From Lysinibacillus sphaericus (GTDB taxonomy: Bacteria > Bacillota > Bacilli > Bacillales_A > Planococcaceae): a DNA stretch of 64,000 nucleotides. Of the stretch, positions 55,389 to 64,000 are shown piece after piece (the stretch's first letter is position 1; each line of letters begins with the position of its first letter). Position numbers and translations under genes: made by a program. The DNA lies in the NCBI RefSeq assembly GCF_006864135.1, contig NZ_SADV01000007.1, forward strand, positions 161,464-225,463, in the 5' to 3' direction. The notes beneath the pieces are model-generated. The model was not told the DNA's origin and made no database searches. It saw only the letters and a program-made list of their open reading frames with translations.

Positions 55389-55600
55389 AGCTGCGTGTAA
55401 GTGAGCAGTTATGAAGATAAACAATGAAATAACAATTTTATTAGAGACGGGCTAAAGTGATAAATATAGCTTTGTATAATTATCCAAAACTCGTTGACGA
55501 ATTATTTAGGTTGTGTTAAATTTATTTCACGGAAAAACTACTTAGATATAATCGTTGACTTTAGTCAACCTTCTTTTATTTACTTTACTTAAACTTTACT

Positions 55601-55787
55601 TATAATAAGTGAACCAGTCTAACTGGATTACTTGAATGTACTTTACTTAGAAATTTAATATCTATAACCATGATTCAATGGGACAAGTGTGTCCTACTGA
55701 ATTAGTTGAAAGGGGATAGGTCTATCCTTTGGTTATAGAAATTTTCTATGTAAATGTTTAATCACATTCAAGTAATCCAGTTTTTTT
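55601..55787 (+). ncRNA. Branched structured RNA with intrinsic terminator
   Basis: A TATAAT (55601-55606), with TTTACT 16 bases upstream, precedes the structure. The closing stem is a perfect 17-bp pair, CTGGATTACTTGAATGT (55623-55639) with ACATTCAAGTAATCCAG (55764-55780), followed by T7. Inside it, TCTATAACCA/TGGTTATAGA (55661/55730) closes two hairpins: GGGACA-AGTG-TGTCCT, and GGATAG/CTATCC. CCAGT at 55614 can pair with ACTGG at 55622 and compete with the closing stem. It could be a copy-control RNA, an attenuator leader or a free regulatory RNA. Confidence 0.6.
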
Positions 55788-55890
55788 GTTGTTCTTTGAA
55801 AATTTTATAGTGATTTACTTTATCAGTGAAATAGGAGCCATTACAATGTCAGCACCTTTACACCAAAATTTACATAATCGGAGGAAAGAT

Positions 55891-55956
55891 ATGAATAGTT
55901 TCAAAGAAGAATTTCGAGGTTTGTTATTAAAAAGGGAATGTGTCAAACTACCTTGA
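55891..55956 (+). CDS. 21-residue peptide downstream of the structured RNA
   Basis: GGAGG 6 bases before an ATG gives MNSFKEEFRGLLLKRECVKL and one more residue. With such a ribosome binding site it may be a leader peptide or a truncated gene. No homology claimed. Confidence 0.35.
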   Translation: MNSFKEEFRGLLLKRECVKLP

Positions 55957-56067
55957 ACAGTTTTCACATTTCGTAAACTTTGTTCCTTTTATAAAATAAA
56001 TATACAAGTGAACAAGCCACTTTTTTGAGTAGATTGAAATTAGAAATGAATTAGAGGAAATAACGAT

Positions 56068-56601
56068 ATGAAAAAACTTCTGGTATTAAAACTTAATGAC
56101 GTGCAACAAGGGTATAGTGGCGATTTCTATTCCGAACAGTTCGATTGCATTTTAGAAGAAGGCGAAGATAAACATATTTCACAAACAGATTATTTTTGGA
56201 CTAATAGTCATTTCATTGTAGATACCGAAAGAGATATAGATGTTAATTTGCCTAATATCCAAAAGGCAATACAGGCTGGGGCAACAATAGAAACAATGTA
56301 CTATGTTGACCATTTGTTTCAATCGATTGACTGGTACTGGTATAACTTTGACGAATGGATAGGAGCTGAGGGGTTTGAAGAATGTGTAGAATATGGAGAG
56401 GAACATGGAATTATCTTTAAATTAAAAAGTGATGCTATAAAATATCAGGCATTTCTGGACTTTTATAAATTTAGTAACTTTATTAAAAAAGAAGAGGCTC
56501 TTCGCATTTTGGAAAACGTAGATTTGGAGTATGAAGCAGAACGTATTCTTAAGATACGAAAAAACATTCAAAACAAGGGGTTGTTTGTTATTTATATTTG
56601 A
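56068..56601 (+). CDS. Hypothetical acidic protein
   Basis: 177 residues, soluble, rich in aromatic and acidic residues (FDCILEEGEDKHISQTDYFW, IDWYWYNFDEWIGAEGFEEC). No family recognised. GAGG lies upstream of the ATG. The next frame starts by overlapping its stop. Confidence 0.55.
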   Translation: MKKLLVLKLNDVQQGYSGDFYSEQFDCILEEGEDKHISQTDYFWTNSHFIVDTERDIDVNLPNIQKAIQAGATIETMYYVDHLFQSIDWYWYNFDEWIGAEGFEECVEYGEEHGIIFKLKSDAIKYQAFLDFYKFSNFIKKEEALRILENVDLEYEAERILKIRKNIQNKGLFVIYI

Positions 56602-56828
56602 ATGACGGAAGGATTTACTATAGTGAAGATAGAGAGCTGGGTGATTATGAAATAGAAATAATGACAATTGACAAATATCACAACTGTTTTGGTAAAAGAG
56701 AAGACTATTATAAGCCTTTATTAGAAAAATACTATAAAAAGAGAACGGATAGATTAGAAGAAGTATATGGTGAACTAAAAGAGCACAAAGATATGCTCGA
56801 AGAAAAGCTCGAAGAAATACTGAATTAA
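56598..56828 (+). CDS. Small protein coupled to the preceding gene
   Basis: 76 residues from a TTG that overlaps the upstream stop (TTGA). The C-terminal half is a charged coiled coil (RTDRLEEVYGELKEHKDMLE). There is no separate ribosome binding site, so it is either translationally coupled or the continuation of a frameshifted gene. Confidence 0.45.
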   Translation: MNDGRIYYSEDRELGDYEIEIMTIDKYHNCFGKREDYYKPLLEKYYKKRTDRLEEVYGELKEHKDMLEEKLEEILN

Positions 56829-56953
56829 GCCATTAGGAAACAGCCAAACTATCCAATACTGTATTTGAAAGATTGAAGAAGTTGAACAAGAGTTATAGGA
56901 ATATACTAAGTTATATATAGGAAAAATTTATGAAATACTGGAGGAGAAATATA

Positions 56954-57337
56954 TTGGAAATTCAATTTAAAGACCCAAAAAAGTTAAAACTTTATGAAAA
57001 ATGTATGGAATTAAACGACCTCATTTTCACATTTGTAAGAAGTAATAGTTTTAAGGAAATAGGGTCACTGAAATCACAGATTATTCGTTCAGGTACAAGT
57101 ATTGGAGCTAATTTAACTGAAGGTAACGTTCAAATTTATCCTTTAAAAGAGTTATCTTTTTATAATAATGCTTTAGGAAGTGCACACGAAACTTTATATT
57201 GGTTAGAAGTTTTTTGTAAAAATAGATATTTAACCGTCCGACAATGTGAGGATGCTAATATAGTATTAAAGGAAATCATATTGATGTTAATGGGGATGAT
57301 GAAGAATGCGAATTCCAAAATTGAAAAGGGAAGTTAA
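56954..57337 (+). CDS. Four-helix-bundle protein (S23/CHP02436 type)
   Basis: 127 residues from TTG behind GGAGGAG. Family pattern: IQFKDPKKLKLYEKCMELND, SLKSQIIRSGTSIGANLTEG, and SAHETLYWLEVFCKNRYLT. Members form small pentameric bundles and are frequent in mobile DNA and near rRNA or diversity-generating elements. The function is not established. An in-frame ATG at 56930 lies before the ribosome binding site. Confidence 0.8.
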   Translation: MEIQFKDPKKLKLYEKCMELNDLIFTFVRSNSFKEIGSLKSQIIRSGTSIGANLTEGNVQIYPLKELSFYNNALGSAHETLYWLEVFCKNRYLTVRQCEDANIVLKEIILMLMGMMKNANSKIEKGS

Positions 57338-57479
57338 AAAATAGATATAGTATTTGAATTACTTCGTATCCTTGCAGGATTGAATTATAGAAGAGGATTT
57401 ATTAAAATGGCTAATGTAAGCATCGTGTACTATTTTTAGACTCTGTTTAAAATGATTATTGCTAAATAAAATAATAATT

Positions 57480-57545
57480 ATAGGCTTTGACTATCAATAA
57501 AAAACGACATTTTTTTGTTGATTATAGTCAAAGCCTATTTATTTT
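57480..57545. terminator. Bidirectional terminator
   Basis: A perfect 15-bp stem ATAGGCTTTGACTAT/ATAGTCAAAGCCTAT lies between the convergent four-helix gene and the SIR2-linked frame. Confidence 0.85.
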
Positions 57546-57568
57546 AGTCTTTTTGTAACAATATATGA

Positions 57569-58675
57569 TTAATTATTAAAGGTAATTTTTATGCCATTTT
57601 GGGCACTTTTAGCTTTAATGTAGAAATAATTCAGACCATCATCGTAATATTCTTCGTAACTTACAATATGAGCATCGTCGCATTGCGTTATTAGTTCAGA
57701 ATTAATTTCAATATCTTGATTAAGCAAATTAATACTCTCAATAAATTTTTTAGAGTCAAATCCAAATTCTTTTTTATTTCTAACTATTTCTTCAACAAAA
57801 TCTTCATGATTCATTATTTCTTCGTAAAATATTAAATCTTTTGTTGTAAAAAATGCAGTATCTATTAGTATATGTTTTTTTGTCATATGCAATTTAAGTA
57901 GTTCAATTTTTTTAATAGTGTCTTCTGAAAAATCAATTTTAAAATCTCTAAATATTACATGGTAATATTGTTGAATTTCCTTCAATGTTTCAATTATTTT
58001 AAAAACTACTACTAATTCTTCCCTAACTACAATATTTTCTAAAGGATTCATTTGAATAATTTTAATTTCTTGTCTTTCTTCATTAAGATAGGTAAATAAG
58101 GGTTCATTTCCTTTTAGAAGGGTCAATAGAAAACTCATGGTTTCTTCTAAGTGTTTTAAGCTTTTGTATTTTTTTAAAGTGAAATTAAATTTTTGTTGTG
58201 TATAATTTAACTCTAATTGTATTCCTGGATGAGAGAGTTTTAATAAAGTAGTCCCAAATCCATTGAAAATTTCTATAGAAACGTCTGAAAGAACTTCACC
58301 TGTACCTTTAAAATATAAATCCGATTTAAATTTTTTTAGTGGTAAAGGGACAACTTTCATGGTTAAAATACTCCCACTTGTGGGAATAGATATTCCTTCG
58401 AAATGTGAGTGCATGTTAATAATTTTATCTCCAGAAATTTCAAATGCATTAAAATTGGAATCCTTTAACATATCGAAGAAGTTAATTCCTTGAAACTTTA
58501 TATCTAAGTTTAATTTTTTATTATTATCAAAAGTACCAAGTGAACTTAATATTGAACCATTTGATGTAGTTTTAATAGTTGCATCTAATGCATATCTTTT
58601 CTCTAAGATTCTTAACCCTATTTCTTTATCTATTTTATTGATGATAATGTCTTCTAAAAGTTTTTTTTTATTTCC
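57569..58675 (-). CDS. C-terminal half of the SIR2 protein, in the -1 frame
   Basis: This frame is open from just behind the 3' end of the SIR2 frame but has no ATG, GTG or TTG until codon 69 (MLKDSNFNAF), so it is unlikely to be translated on its own. It reads KLLEDIIINKIDKEIGLRIL at the junction, then a strand-rich region (FEGISIPTSGSILTMKVVPL) and a helical region (FRDFKIDFSEDTIKKIELLK). With a -1 shift at 58660-58666 it extends the SIR2 protein to 617 residues. The domain is not recognised; it may sense the trigger or oligomerise. Confidence 0.65.
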   Translation of the reverse strand, partial: GNKKKLLEDIIINKIDKEIGLRILEKRYALDATIKTTSNGSILSSLGTFDNNKKLNLDIKFQGINFFDMLKDSNFNAFEISGDKIINMHSHFEGISIPTSGSILTMKVVPLPLKKFKSDLYFKGTGEVLSDVSIEIFNGFGTTLLKLSHPGIQLELNYTQQKFNFTLKKYKSLKHLEETMSFLLTLLKGNEPLFTYLNEERQEIKIIQMNPLENIVVREELVVVFKIIETLKEIQQYYHVIFRDFKIDFSEDTIKKIELLKLHMTKKHILIDTAFFTTKDLIFYEEIMNHEDFVEEIVRNKKEFGFDSKKFIESINLLNQDIEINSELITQCDDAHIVSYEEYYDDGLNYFYIKAKSAQNGIKITFNN

Positions 58676-59421
58676 TCATGAAGTTTTTCAATAAAAACTT
58701 CACCAGTCATATCAATATAATTAACTTTTTTTTGATTTAAACGATTTAGTATGTGAGGAGGAAGACCAGGTGCAACTAAAAAGGGTTCTTTTTGAAAACT
58801 ACCTATATCTTTTATCACATTATCAAATAAGAAATCAATGTTTTGGTCCGAAAGACTATAACCCAAAAAGATGATTGTTTTTTCTGCTAATAAAGTTTTT
58901 ATTTTATTCCATAAAGGTTTATCAGTGTTTCTAAAGAAATTAGTGTAATCTGAGTTTGTAAGGACAATTGATTCGGGTACATTTATATCTCCATGAATTT
59001 TATATAGTCGTGTTCTTTTGTTAGCTAAAGGCAATTGTGTGTCAGATACAATAGTAGAAAGTTCTCGACCATAAGATTCTTCAAATAATTTATCATAGTT
59101 TGTTGTTACAATTAAATCTATTTGAGGTATTTCCGATACGAGCTTATGTGCCCAAAGTGATTTAGGTTCAACATCTATAGCATCTTGTAATATCTGATGT
59201 AATTCATTTCGTGAACCGTTACGCATATCAACAAATGTACCAGCAACATCTGAAAGTGATTGATTATTAAAATAGCCTTTTTCCTTTTCAGAACAACTAT
59301 TAATAATTAATTCCCTCAGAGTATGTGCACTTGGCATACCTGCATATAGGGAGAATCCAGCACCAACCCATAAAACAACATCATTATCTCTAACTTTTTC
59401 TACTACTCTTTCGAAACTCAT
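58654..59421 (-). CDS. SIR2-family NADase, anti-phage defence candidate
   Basis: 255 residues as written. SIR2 hallmarks: VVLWVGAGFSLYAGMPS (GAGxS NAD loop), TTNYD with N108 and D110, KIHGD with the catalytic H143, and IIFLGYSLSDQNIDFL. Defence SIR2 proteins deplete NAD when triggered. The stop follows ATA-AAA-AAA-AAC-TTT, in which A-AAA-AAC is a classical -1 slippery heptamer, and the -1 frame carries on for 361 residues. The gene is divergent from the restriction gene. Either programmed frameshifting or a lost A in the run could explain the split. Confidence 0.88.
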   Translation of the reverse strand: MSFERVVEKVRDNDVVLWVGAGFSLYAGMPSAHTLRELIINSCSEKEKGYFNNQSLSDVAGTFVDMRNGSRNELHQILQDAIDVEPKSLWAHKLVSEIPQIDLIVTTNYDKLFEESYGRELSTIVSDTQLPLANKRTRLYKIHGDINVPESIVLTNSDYTNFFRNTDKPLWNKIKTLLAEKTIIFLGYSLSDQNIDFLFDNVIKDIGSFQKEPFLVAPGLPPHILNRLNQKKVNYIDMTGEVFIEKLHEEIKKNF

Positions 59422-59651
59422 ATGTACCCCCTATAAAGATATTTTAAAGCAGTATAATACATTTAATATTATACTGTTAATATGTTCTAATTAATAGAAA
59501 TTGAATAATTATTATAATATCCTAATCGATTTTAATTCAAAAATGAAATTTATTGAGTTAGGTGGTGTAGGTATAGAGAAGGAATATTTGGCTATAGTTA
59601 AGTCCTTTCTATAAATAATAGAAGTAAACTTGTTAAAGGAGCTAACGAAAT

Positions 59652-61484
59652 ATGACACAAATTACAGGAAACGCAATAATTGTACGTACTCTTTTTAATA
59701 ATCGTTATACAGTACAGTATTATCAGCGTGAATATAATTGGGAACGAAAGCAAGTTGAAGAGTTGATTGAAGATTTAACCAGTGAATTCTTGGAGTATTA
59801 TCAGTCAGGCGATACCCAACGGGATGTTATGCAATATGGGAGCTATTTTTTAGGTCCCATCATTCTGACTAACGATAATGCCATAATAGATGGGCAACAG
59901 CGTCTTTCTTCCATAACGTTGTTACTTATTTATTTGAATAATTTGCAGAAATACTCAACTTACCCCAAAGTAAATATTGATAACTTAATTTATTCTGAGA
60001 TGTATGGGCAAAAAACATTCTGTATTAATGTTGAAGAAAGGGAAGCTTGTTTAGCAGGACTTTTCGATAATGGAACTTATGATATTACTAATGAAACATC
60101 AGAAAGTGTAATTAATTTATTTAGCCGTTATAAAGACATTGAAGAACTTTTTCCAGATGAAATAAAAAGAGGAGCTCTCCCTGTGTTTATCGAATGGATA
60201 ATTGATAATCTTGTTTTCATTGAAATAAAAACTACTTCTGAACAAGATGCTCATAGAATATTTGTAACGATGAATGATAGGGGATTGAGGCTTACTACTA
60301 CAGAAATGCTTAAAGGTTATCTTCTTTCAGAGATTAGCGACAATAATATAAGAAACAGGGCAAATGATTTATGGAAAGACAGAGTGTTAAGATTAAAAGA
60401 AATTGAAAAAGATGGAGATACCGACTTTATTAAAAATTGGTTACGAGCACAATATGCTCAAACAATAAGAGAAGGTAAAAAGGATTCTGCAAACAAGGAT
60501 TTCGAAATTATCGGAACAACCTTCCATAAATGGGTTAGGGAAAAGAAATCACTAATAAACTTAGATAAAAGTGTGGATTTCGAAAAGTTTATCTTAAATG
60601 AATTTAATACTTTTTCAGACATCTTCATTCGATTAAAAGAATATTCCAACACGTTTAATAAAGAATATGAATATGTTTATCATAATGCGGATAGAGGTTT
60701 TACCTTACAGTATCAAATCATCCTGGCATCTATTGATAAGGGTGATACAATCGATATTATCAACAAAAAAATACGTTTAGTTTCTTGCTTTATTGACCAG
60801 TTTATTGCAATACGTGTATTTAACTTTAGAACAGTGGATTACTCTTCTATAAGATATACTATATTTAATTTAACCAAGAAAATTAGAAGAAGAAGTATTG
60901 ACGAACTTGTCCTCATTTTTAAAGACTATTTAGCTGGGATGGACCAGACATTAGAAGGGATAGACAGCTTCTATTTAAATCAATTTACACGAAGATATAT
61001 GCTACATATTTTATCAAGGATGACTTACTATGTGGAAGAAAGTTGTGGGATAAATAGCAGTTTTGTAACCTATGTCAATCGTCAACAAAAAAATCCATAT
61101 GATATTGAGCATATATGGGCAGATGATTATACTCAAGCCAATCATCAAAATGAATTTTCAACGGAGGAAGAATTTAAAACGTTTAGAAATCGATTTGGAG
61201 GATTGTTAATTTTGCCAAAGGATAAAAATAGAAGCTATCAGAATATGGAGTACAGTAAAAAAGTTTTGAAGTATGATAGTGAAAACCTATTGGTAAGAAC
61301 TTTAAATGCTAACTGTTACAGTAATAATCCTTCATTTTTAAGATTCATGCAGAATAACAATTTGCCATTCAAACCATATGCATATTTTAACAAAGCAGAT
61401 TTAATGGAAAGACAGGCGTTGTATAAAGAAATTTGCAAAAATATTTGGAGTATTAAATTGTTTGATGAAATTGCTAACTCTTAA
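59652..61484 (+). CDS. GmrSD-type restriction protein (DUF262-DUF1524)
   Basis: Type IV-like restriction that in GmrSD cuts modified phage DNA. The 610-residue protein has an N-terminal DUF262/ParB-like domain with YQREYNWERKQVEELIEDL, YFLGPIIL and the nucleotide-site motif DGQQRLSS (residues 80-87). Long helices follow, then a C-terminal DUF1524 HNH-like nuclease with YDIEHIWADD and NRFGGLLILPKDKNRSYQN. Both halves are in one chain, as in BrxU and related proteins. AGGAG lies upstream of the ATG. Nothing suggests truncation. Confidence 0.9.
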   Translation: MTQITGNAIIVRTLFNNRYTVQYYQREYNWERKQVEELIEDLTSEFLEYYQSGDTQRDVMQYGSYFLGPIILTNDNAIIDGQQRLSSITLLLIYLNNLQKYSTYPKVNIDNLIYSEMYGQKTFCINVEEREACLAGLFDNGTYDITNETSESVINLFSRYKDIEELFPDEIKRGALPVFIEWIIDNLVFIEIKTTSEQDAHRIFVTMNDRGLRLTTTEMLKGYLLSEISDNNIRNRANDLWKDRVLRLKEIEKDGDTDFIKNWLRAQYAQTIREGKKDSANKDFEIIGTTFHKWVREKKSLINLDKSVDFEKFILNEFNTFSDIFIRLKEYSNTFNKEYEYVYHNADRGFTLQYQIILASIDKGDTIDIINKKIRLVSCFIDQFIAIRVFNFRTVDYSSIRYTIFNLTKKIRRRSIDELVLIFKDYLAGMDQTLEGIDSFYLNQFTRRYMLHILSRMTYYVEESCGINSSFVTYVNRQQKNPYDIEHIWADDYTQANHQNEFSTEEEFKTFRNRFGGLLILPKDKNRSYQNMEYSKKVLKYDSENLLVRTLNANCYSNNPSFLRFMQNNNLPFKPYAYFNKADLMERQALYKEICKNIWSIKLFDEIANS

Positions 61485-61858
61485 AAAATTTTTGTATAAC
61501 AAAAAGGTGTGTAGATTTCAATCATTTTCTTAAATGATTAAAACCCTTAATTCTTAAGACTTTGTTTAAGTGCTTAAATGATTGAAAAATGCGAATTAAT
61601 TTGTGAATAAAAGTTTGGAACCTGAATTATTTTATAAAATTAGGATACAAACCGAGAGCGGAATTAGGAAAGTAATGTCAGGAAGAATGCTTGAACTACT
61701 TTTTGGGAAGCGTAAAAGTGCGATTAAAAAATGTCTTTAAAATAAGAAAAAATAATGATAATATGACAATGAAGATGATTACGGTCTAAGTTCGTCAAAA
61801 GAACGAATCCCTAACAATTTGAAAAATTGCCTTCACACCCTATAAAGCCTGAATTAAA
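61485..61858. other. Gene-free right end of the island
   Basis: It includes a CAATCATTT/AAATGATTG inverted repeat (about 61520-61587), useful as a terminator for the restriction gene. A 21-codon frame at 61675 is not convincing. This end may carry recombinase arm sites. Confidence 0.5.
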
Positions 61859-61920
<62 letters not shown>

Positions 61921-61955
61921 ATCAAGGTTCAGATAGAACAAGTTTGAACCAACTG

Positions 61956-62007
61956 AAAAGCGCTTCAAACCTTTTATTATCAAGGGTTTGAAGCGCTTTT
62001 GCTTTTT
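61956..62007 (+). terminator. Original terminator of the tRNA-Arg gene, now displaced
   Basis: A perfect 16-bp stem AAAAGCGCTTCAAACC/GGTTTGAAGCGCTTTT with a T6 tail lies just beyond attR. It would have followed the tRNA directly before the island inserted. Confidence 0.85.
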
Positions 62008-62170
62008 TGAGAATACGAAAGAAAAGGATAGAAAATGAAAAGTTTCTACACATTTTCTACACAAGAAAATGTTCATAAAGATGCTAGTTGTCTGTTCTAA
62101 ATTGAATCCCTTTATTTTATACTGATTTCACCACACTCAATGTATTTTGTTGCATTTAACCTTTATAGGG

Positions 62171-62701
62171 TTATCCACATGAAATTAGTAAAGTTTTCAC
62201 TAAACCACTTTTTAATGTCATTCTTCTTCTGGAATGATTCTTTTGTAAATTAGAATAATTTATATAAAATACGGGAAGAAATATATGTAAAGTGTTGGAG
62301 TTGATAGTGTATAGAAATTTACTGCTACAGCTGTTGTAAAAAGCATATTGCATACCTAGATTATTTAAGAATACTTGGTAATCACGTTTGGTAATAAGTT
62401 TAATAGGTGTCTCCTTGAAGTAATCAAGTAACTTTGTATAAACAGCTCTATAGGAGTTTAGTGTTATTTGAGAAATATCACTTTTATAAATAGTAAACCA
62501 ATCTTTGAAATACTCAGTAAAAGCAATATTTTTAGCAAAAGGTAAATTACCTTTTGCTAAATCTGCCTCAATATGTGCTGCCGCAATAGAAGCTTCTTTT
62601 TTCGTTCTAAATCCACCTTTTCTTATAGGTTTATATTTTCCCTCGAATGTTCTGCTGACAGTGTACTGCCAAGTAGATCCACGTTTAGTGATACTAGCCA
62701 T
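62171..62701 (-). pseudogene. Truncated second phage integrase
   Basis: The N-terminal AP2-like arm-binding domain (SITKRGSTWQYTVSRTFEGK, GGFRTKKEASIAAAHIEADL) and the start of the SAM-like core-binding domain (FTEYFKDWFTIYKSDISQIT, TLNSYRAVYTKLLDYF) are clear. After LITKRDYQVFLNNLG the sequence turns to unrelated residues and no catalytic domain remains. AAAGGAG lies before the ATG. It is adjacent to attR and faces it, so an older prophage probably used the same tRNA. Confidence 0.8.
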
Positions 62702-62790
62702 AACCTGCTCCTTTCTATTTAGATAAGGTTATAAGCATTGACAGTATTGTAACTTTTTATAAGAAGTAAAGAAATTTTCAAGTGAACTTT

Positions 62791-63113
62791 CTAGCTCCCA
62801 AAAATATCGTTGAAGTGTTCATCGAGAAACTTTGCCATTTGTAATGCATGCATGCTCCAAGGTTCACCTTTTTTTGAGGATAATAAACAAAACCTCCACA
62901 GCTAATATCTAGAATAGATTTGAAGCGCGGGTTATATAATACATTTTGTTTAATCCAGTCTTTTTTACGCCCCATGCGGTTCTCTAAATCCATCATGGAC
63001 CAATATACACCTAGTAGGTTTGCTTTTTTTAATTCCTCAAGTTCCAATTTTTCAATTATAACTTGTGATTCAGGTATAATGATTAATAGTTGGACACTTA
63101 GTTTTTGTTGCAA
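62791..63113 (-). pseudogene. DUF771 phage protein, frame broken near its C-terminus
   Basis: A phage regulator-region family. The N-terminal part (KLSVQLLIIIPESQVIIEKL, VYWSMMDLENRMGRKKDWIK, FKSILDISCGGFVYYPQ) is in one frame. The expected end (KKGEPWSMHALQMAKFLDEH-FNDIFGS) is in the -1 frame from a run of seven A. The local sequence A-AAA-AAG is itself a slippery heptamer, but a missing A is simpler. As written, the first frame instead ends at 62778. Confidence 0.75.
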
Positions 63114-63342
63114 ATATTATTCTCCTTTCTTTTTGGAGTAGGGGAACCATAATGCTACATATAGTCTTATATCAGTTATATTCTATAGATTATATTTGAC
63201 GATATTCCCACTCAGTAAGGTAACTTTTTGAATATCCAAGCGACTTGGATCCATTACACAGGGTTAAATGGTTTTATGAGTGATTAAAATATATTGGATA
63301 AATTATATTTAGATTCATTTTCTTGCAATTCTTTCATGACCT

Positions 63343-63525
63343 TTATTCTTTATTTGAATTAAGCCTAATATGAAAATAATTTGTTTTATCACACTTTATT
63401 TTTTTCGTTAAATTAGTATTTTTCTCTAGTTCATTTTTCGAATTGAGTTCCAACTCCCATTGTTTTAATATTTCTAAAGCATTCTTACGTTGCTTTTTTA
63501 ATTGAAAATGATCGTTGTTATACAA
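63343..63525 (-). CDS. Small basic protein, unknown
   Basis: 60 residues from TTG, 7 bases behind GGAGGG. Lys/Asn-rich and helical (FQLKKQRKNALEILKQWELE). It lies upstream of the DUF771 gene in the prophage remnant, where small early genes are usual. No family recognised. The 230 bases between the two genes hold nothing I can name. Confidence 0.45.
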   Translation of the reverse strand: MYNNDHFQLKKQRKNALEILKQWELELNSKNELEKNTNLTKKIKCDKTNYFHIRLNSNKE

Positions 63526-63584
63526 AATAACCCTCCTAATAATTTCTTCTTAAGAGAGTTTCTAAATTATATTTAATATTTACA

Positions 63585-63606
63585 TTTGGCCAATTTATTG
63601 GCCAAA
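63585..63606. promoter_or_regulatory. Perfect palindrome, probable phage operator
   Basis: TTGGCCAAT-TT-ATTGGCCAA lies about 60 bases upstream of the small prophage gene, in very A/T-rich DNA. It is a likely repressor-binding site from the prophage control region. Confidence 0.6.
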
Positions 63607-63749
63607 AATTAATTAATAGCCTTCATTTAATATAGAGGTTGATCAATTCATTAAATAGATAAAATAAGTTGATAAAAATTTCTTTATATCTTTCCAAAGT
63701 TGCTTATATGCTAGTAAGATATTTAGTTTTAATTATCCCGAAATATAAA

Positions 63750-64000
63750 TGTCAACACCAATATGTACATTTTCGCTCGTTTAAGGATGTACAAAATTAC
63801 TCGTTTTCCGAGGTTAAATGATGCTTTAATCGGTATGAATCGCCGACAATTGAGACCACGCTTGCGTGATGTAAAATACGATCTAAAATCGCATTCGCTA
63901 ATTTCGGTTCAGGAAAAATTTCATCCCATGATTTGAAGTTCACATTCGTTGTGAAAATCGTGCTACGTTTTTCATAACGTGCATCAATGAGCTGGAAAAA
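63750..64000 (-). mobile_element. End of an IS21-family insertion sequence, cut by window edge
   Basis: The end begins TGTCAACACC, followed by repeated ATGTACA..TTTCGCTCGTTT and GATGTACAAAATTACTCGTT blocks, typical of IS21 multiple terminal repeats. The istB end lies inside. Confidence 0.8.
63797..64000 (-). CDS. istB: IstB-like ATPase of IS21 family, C-terminal 67 residues
   Basis: The frame is open to the window edge. FFQLIDARYEKRSTIFTTNV, NFKSWDEIFPEPKLANAILD and RILHHASVVSIVGDSYRLKH are the conserved C-terminal part of the IS21 transposition helper ATPase (sensor region TTN). It ends with the stop 47 bases from the element end. The rest, with the Walker motifs and istA, lies outside the window. 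Confidence 0.93.
   Translation of the reverse strand, partial: FFQLIDARYEKRSTIFTTNVNFKSWDEIFPEPKLANAILDRILHHASVVSIVGDSYRLKHHLTSENE

Noticed and set aside
61675..61740. 21-codon frame near attR
   Set aside because: Very short, weak ribosome binding site, no context to support it.

Overview
The window is low-GC Gram-positive DNA. Its first 28 kb follow the gene order of the Bacillus subtilis mutSB-yshE-lcfA-fadR-fadB-etfBA-trxA-uvrC-lysC-yslB-sdhCAB-ysmA-gerE-ysmB-racE-rph-ysnA-ysnB region. The spore regulator gerE, T-box and L-box leaders and an S-layer-homology protein point to a spore-forming member of the Bacillales. Lysinibacillus or a close relative is my best guess, but that is an inference from gene content, not a match I could run.

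1-28.6 kb is core chromosome: mismatch/recombination ATPase MutS2; a fatty-acid degradation block (acyl-CoA ligase, FadR, enoyl-CoA hydratase, electron transfer flavoprotein) with two matching FadR operators; a T-box controlled amino-acid permease; thioredoxin; UvrC; an L-box controlled aspartokinase whose reading frame is broken; a soluble chemoreceptor-like protein; succinate dehydrogenase; gerE with a sigma-K-like promoter; glutamate racemase; RNase PH; the RdgB NTPase; a phosphodiesterase; and SelO. Three families of dispersed intergenic repeats sit between these genes. 28.6-29.9 kb is decaying sequence with two recognisable pseudogenes.

29,996-61,920 is a mobile island inserted in the 3' end of a tRNA-Arg(TCT) gene. 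A 62-bp direct repeat of the tRNA 3' end marks both ends, and a tyrosine recombinase lies just inside the left end. It carries a four-gene CBASS-type anti-phage operon (two-TM protein, CD-NTase, E1/E2 fusion Cap2, JAMM peptidase Cap3); a DUF4365 nuclease-like protein; a SIR2 protein whose C-terminal half sits in the -1 frame behind a classical slippery heptamer; a single-chain GmrSD-type (DUF262/DUF1524) restriction protein; RecU; an S-layer-homology protein; and many small unknown genes. Plasmid-like parts are also present: a parMR pair (parM frameshifted), a P-loop helicase-like protein, and a 1-kb origin-like segment bounded by 36-bp inverted repeats with DnaA-like boxes. Next to that segment lies a strongly folded RNA candidate ending in an intrinsic terminator. 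A repeated palindrome, GTATGAA-N4-TTCATAC, recurs at several island promoters and suggests an internal regulon or a partition site family.

61.9-64 kb, right of the island, holds the original tRNA terminator, a truncated second integrase, a frameshifted DUF771 phage gene and the end of an IS21-family element. This tRNA gene therefore looks like a repeatedly used integration site. Several frame breaks (parM, SIR2, DUF771, the 28.6-kb gene) each look like the loss of one base from a homopolymer, so sequencing error must be excluded before they are read as biology.
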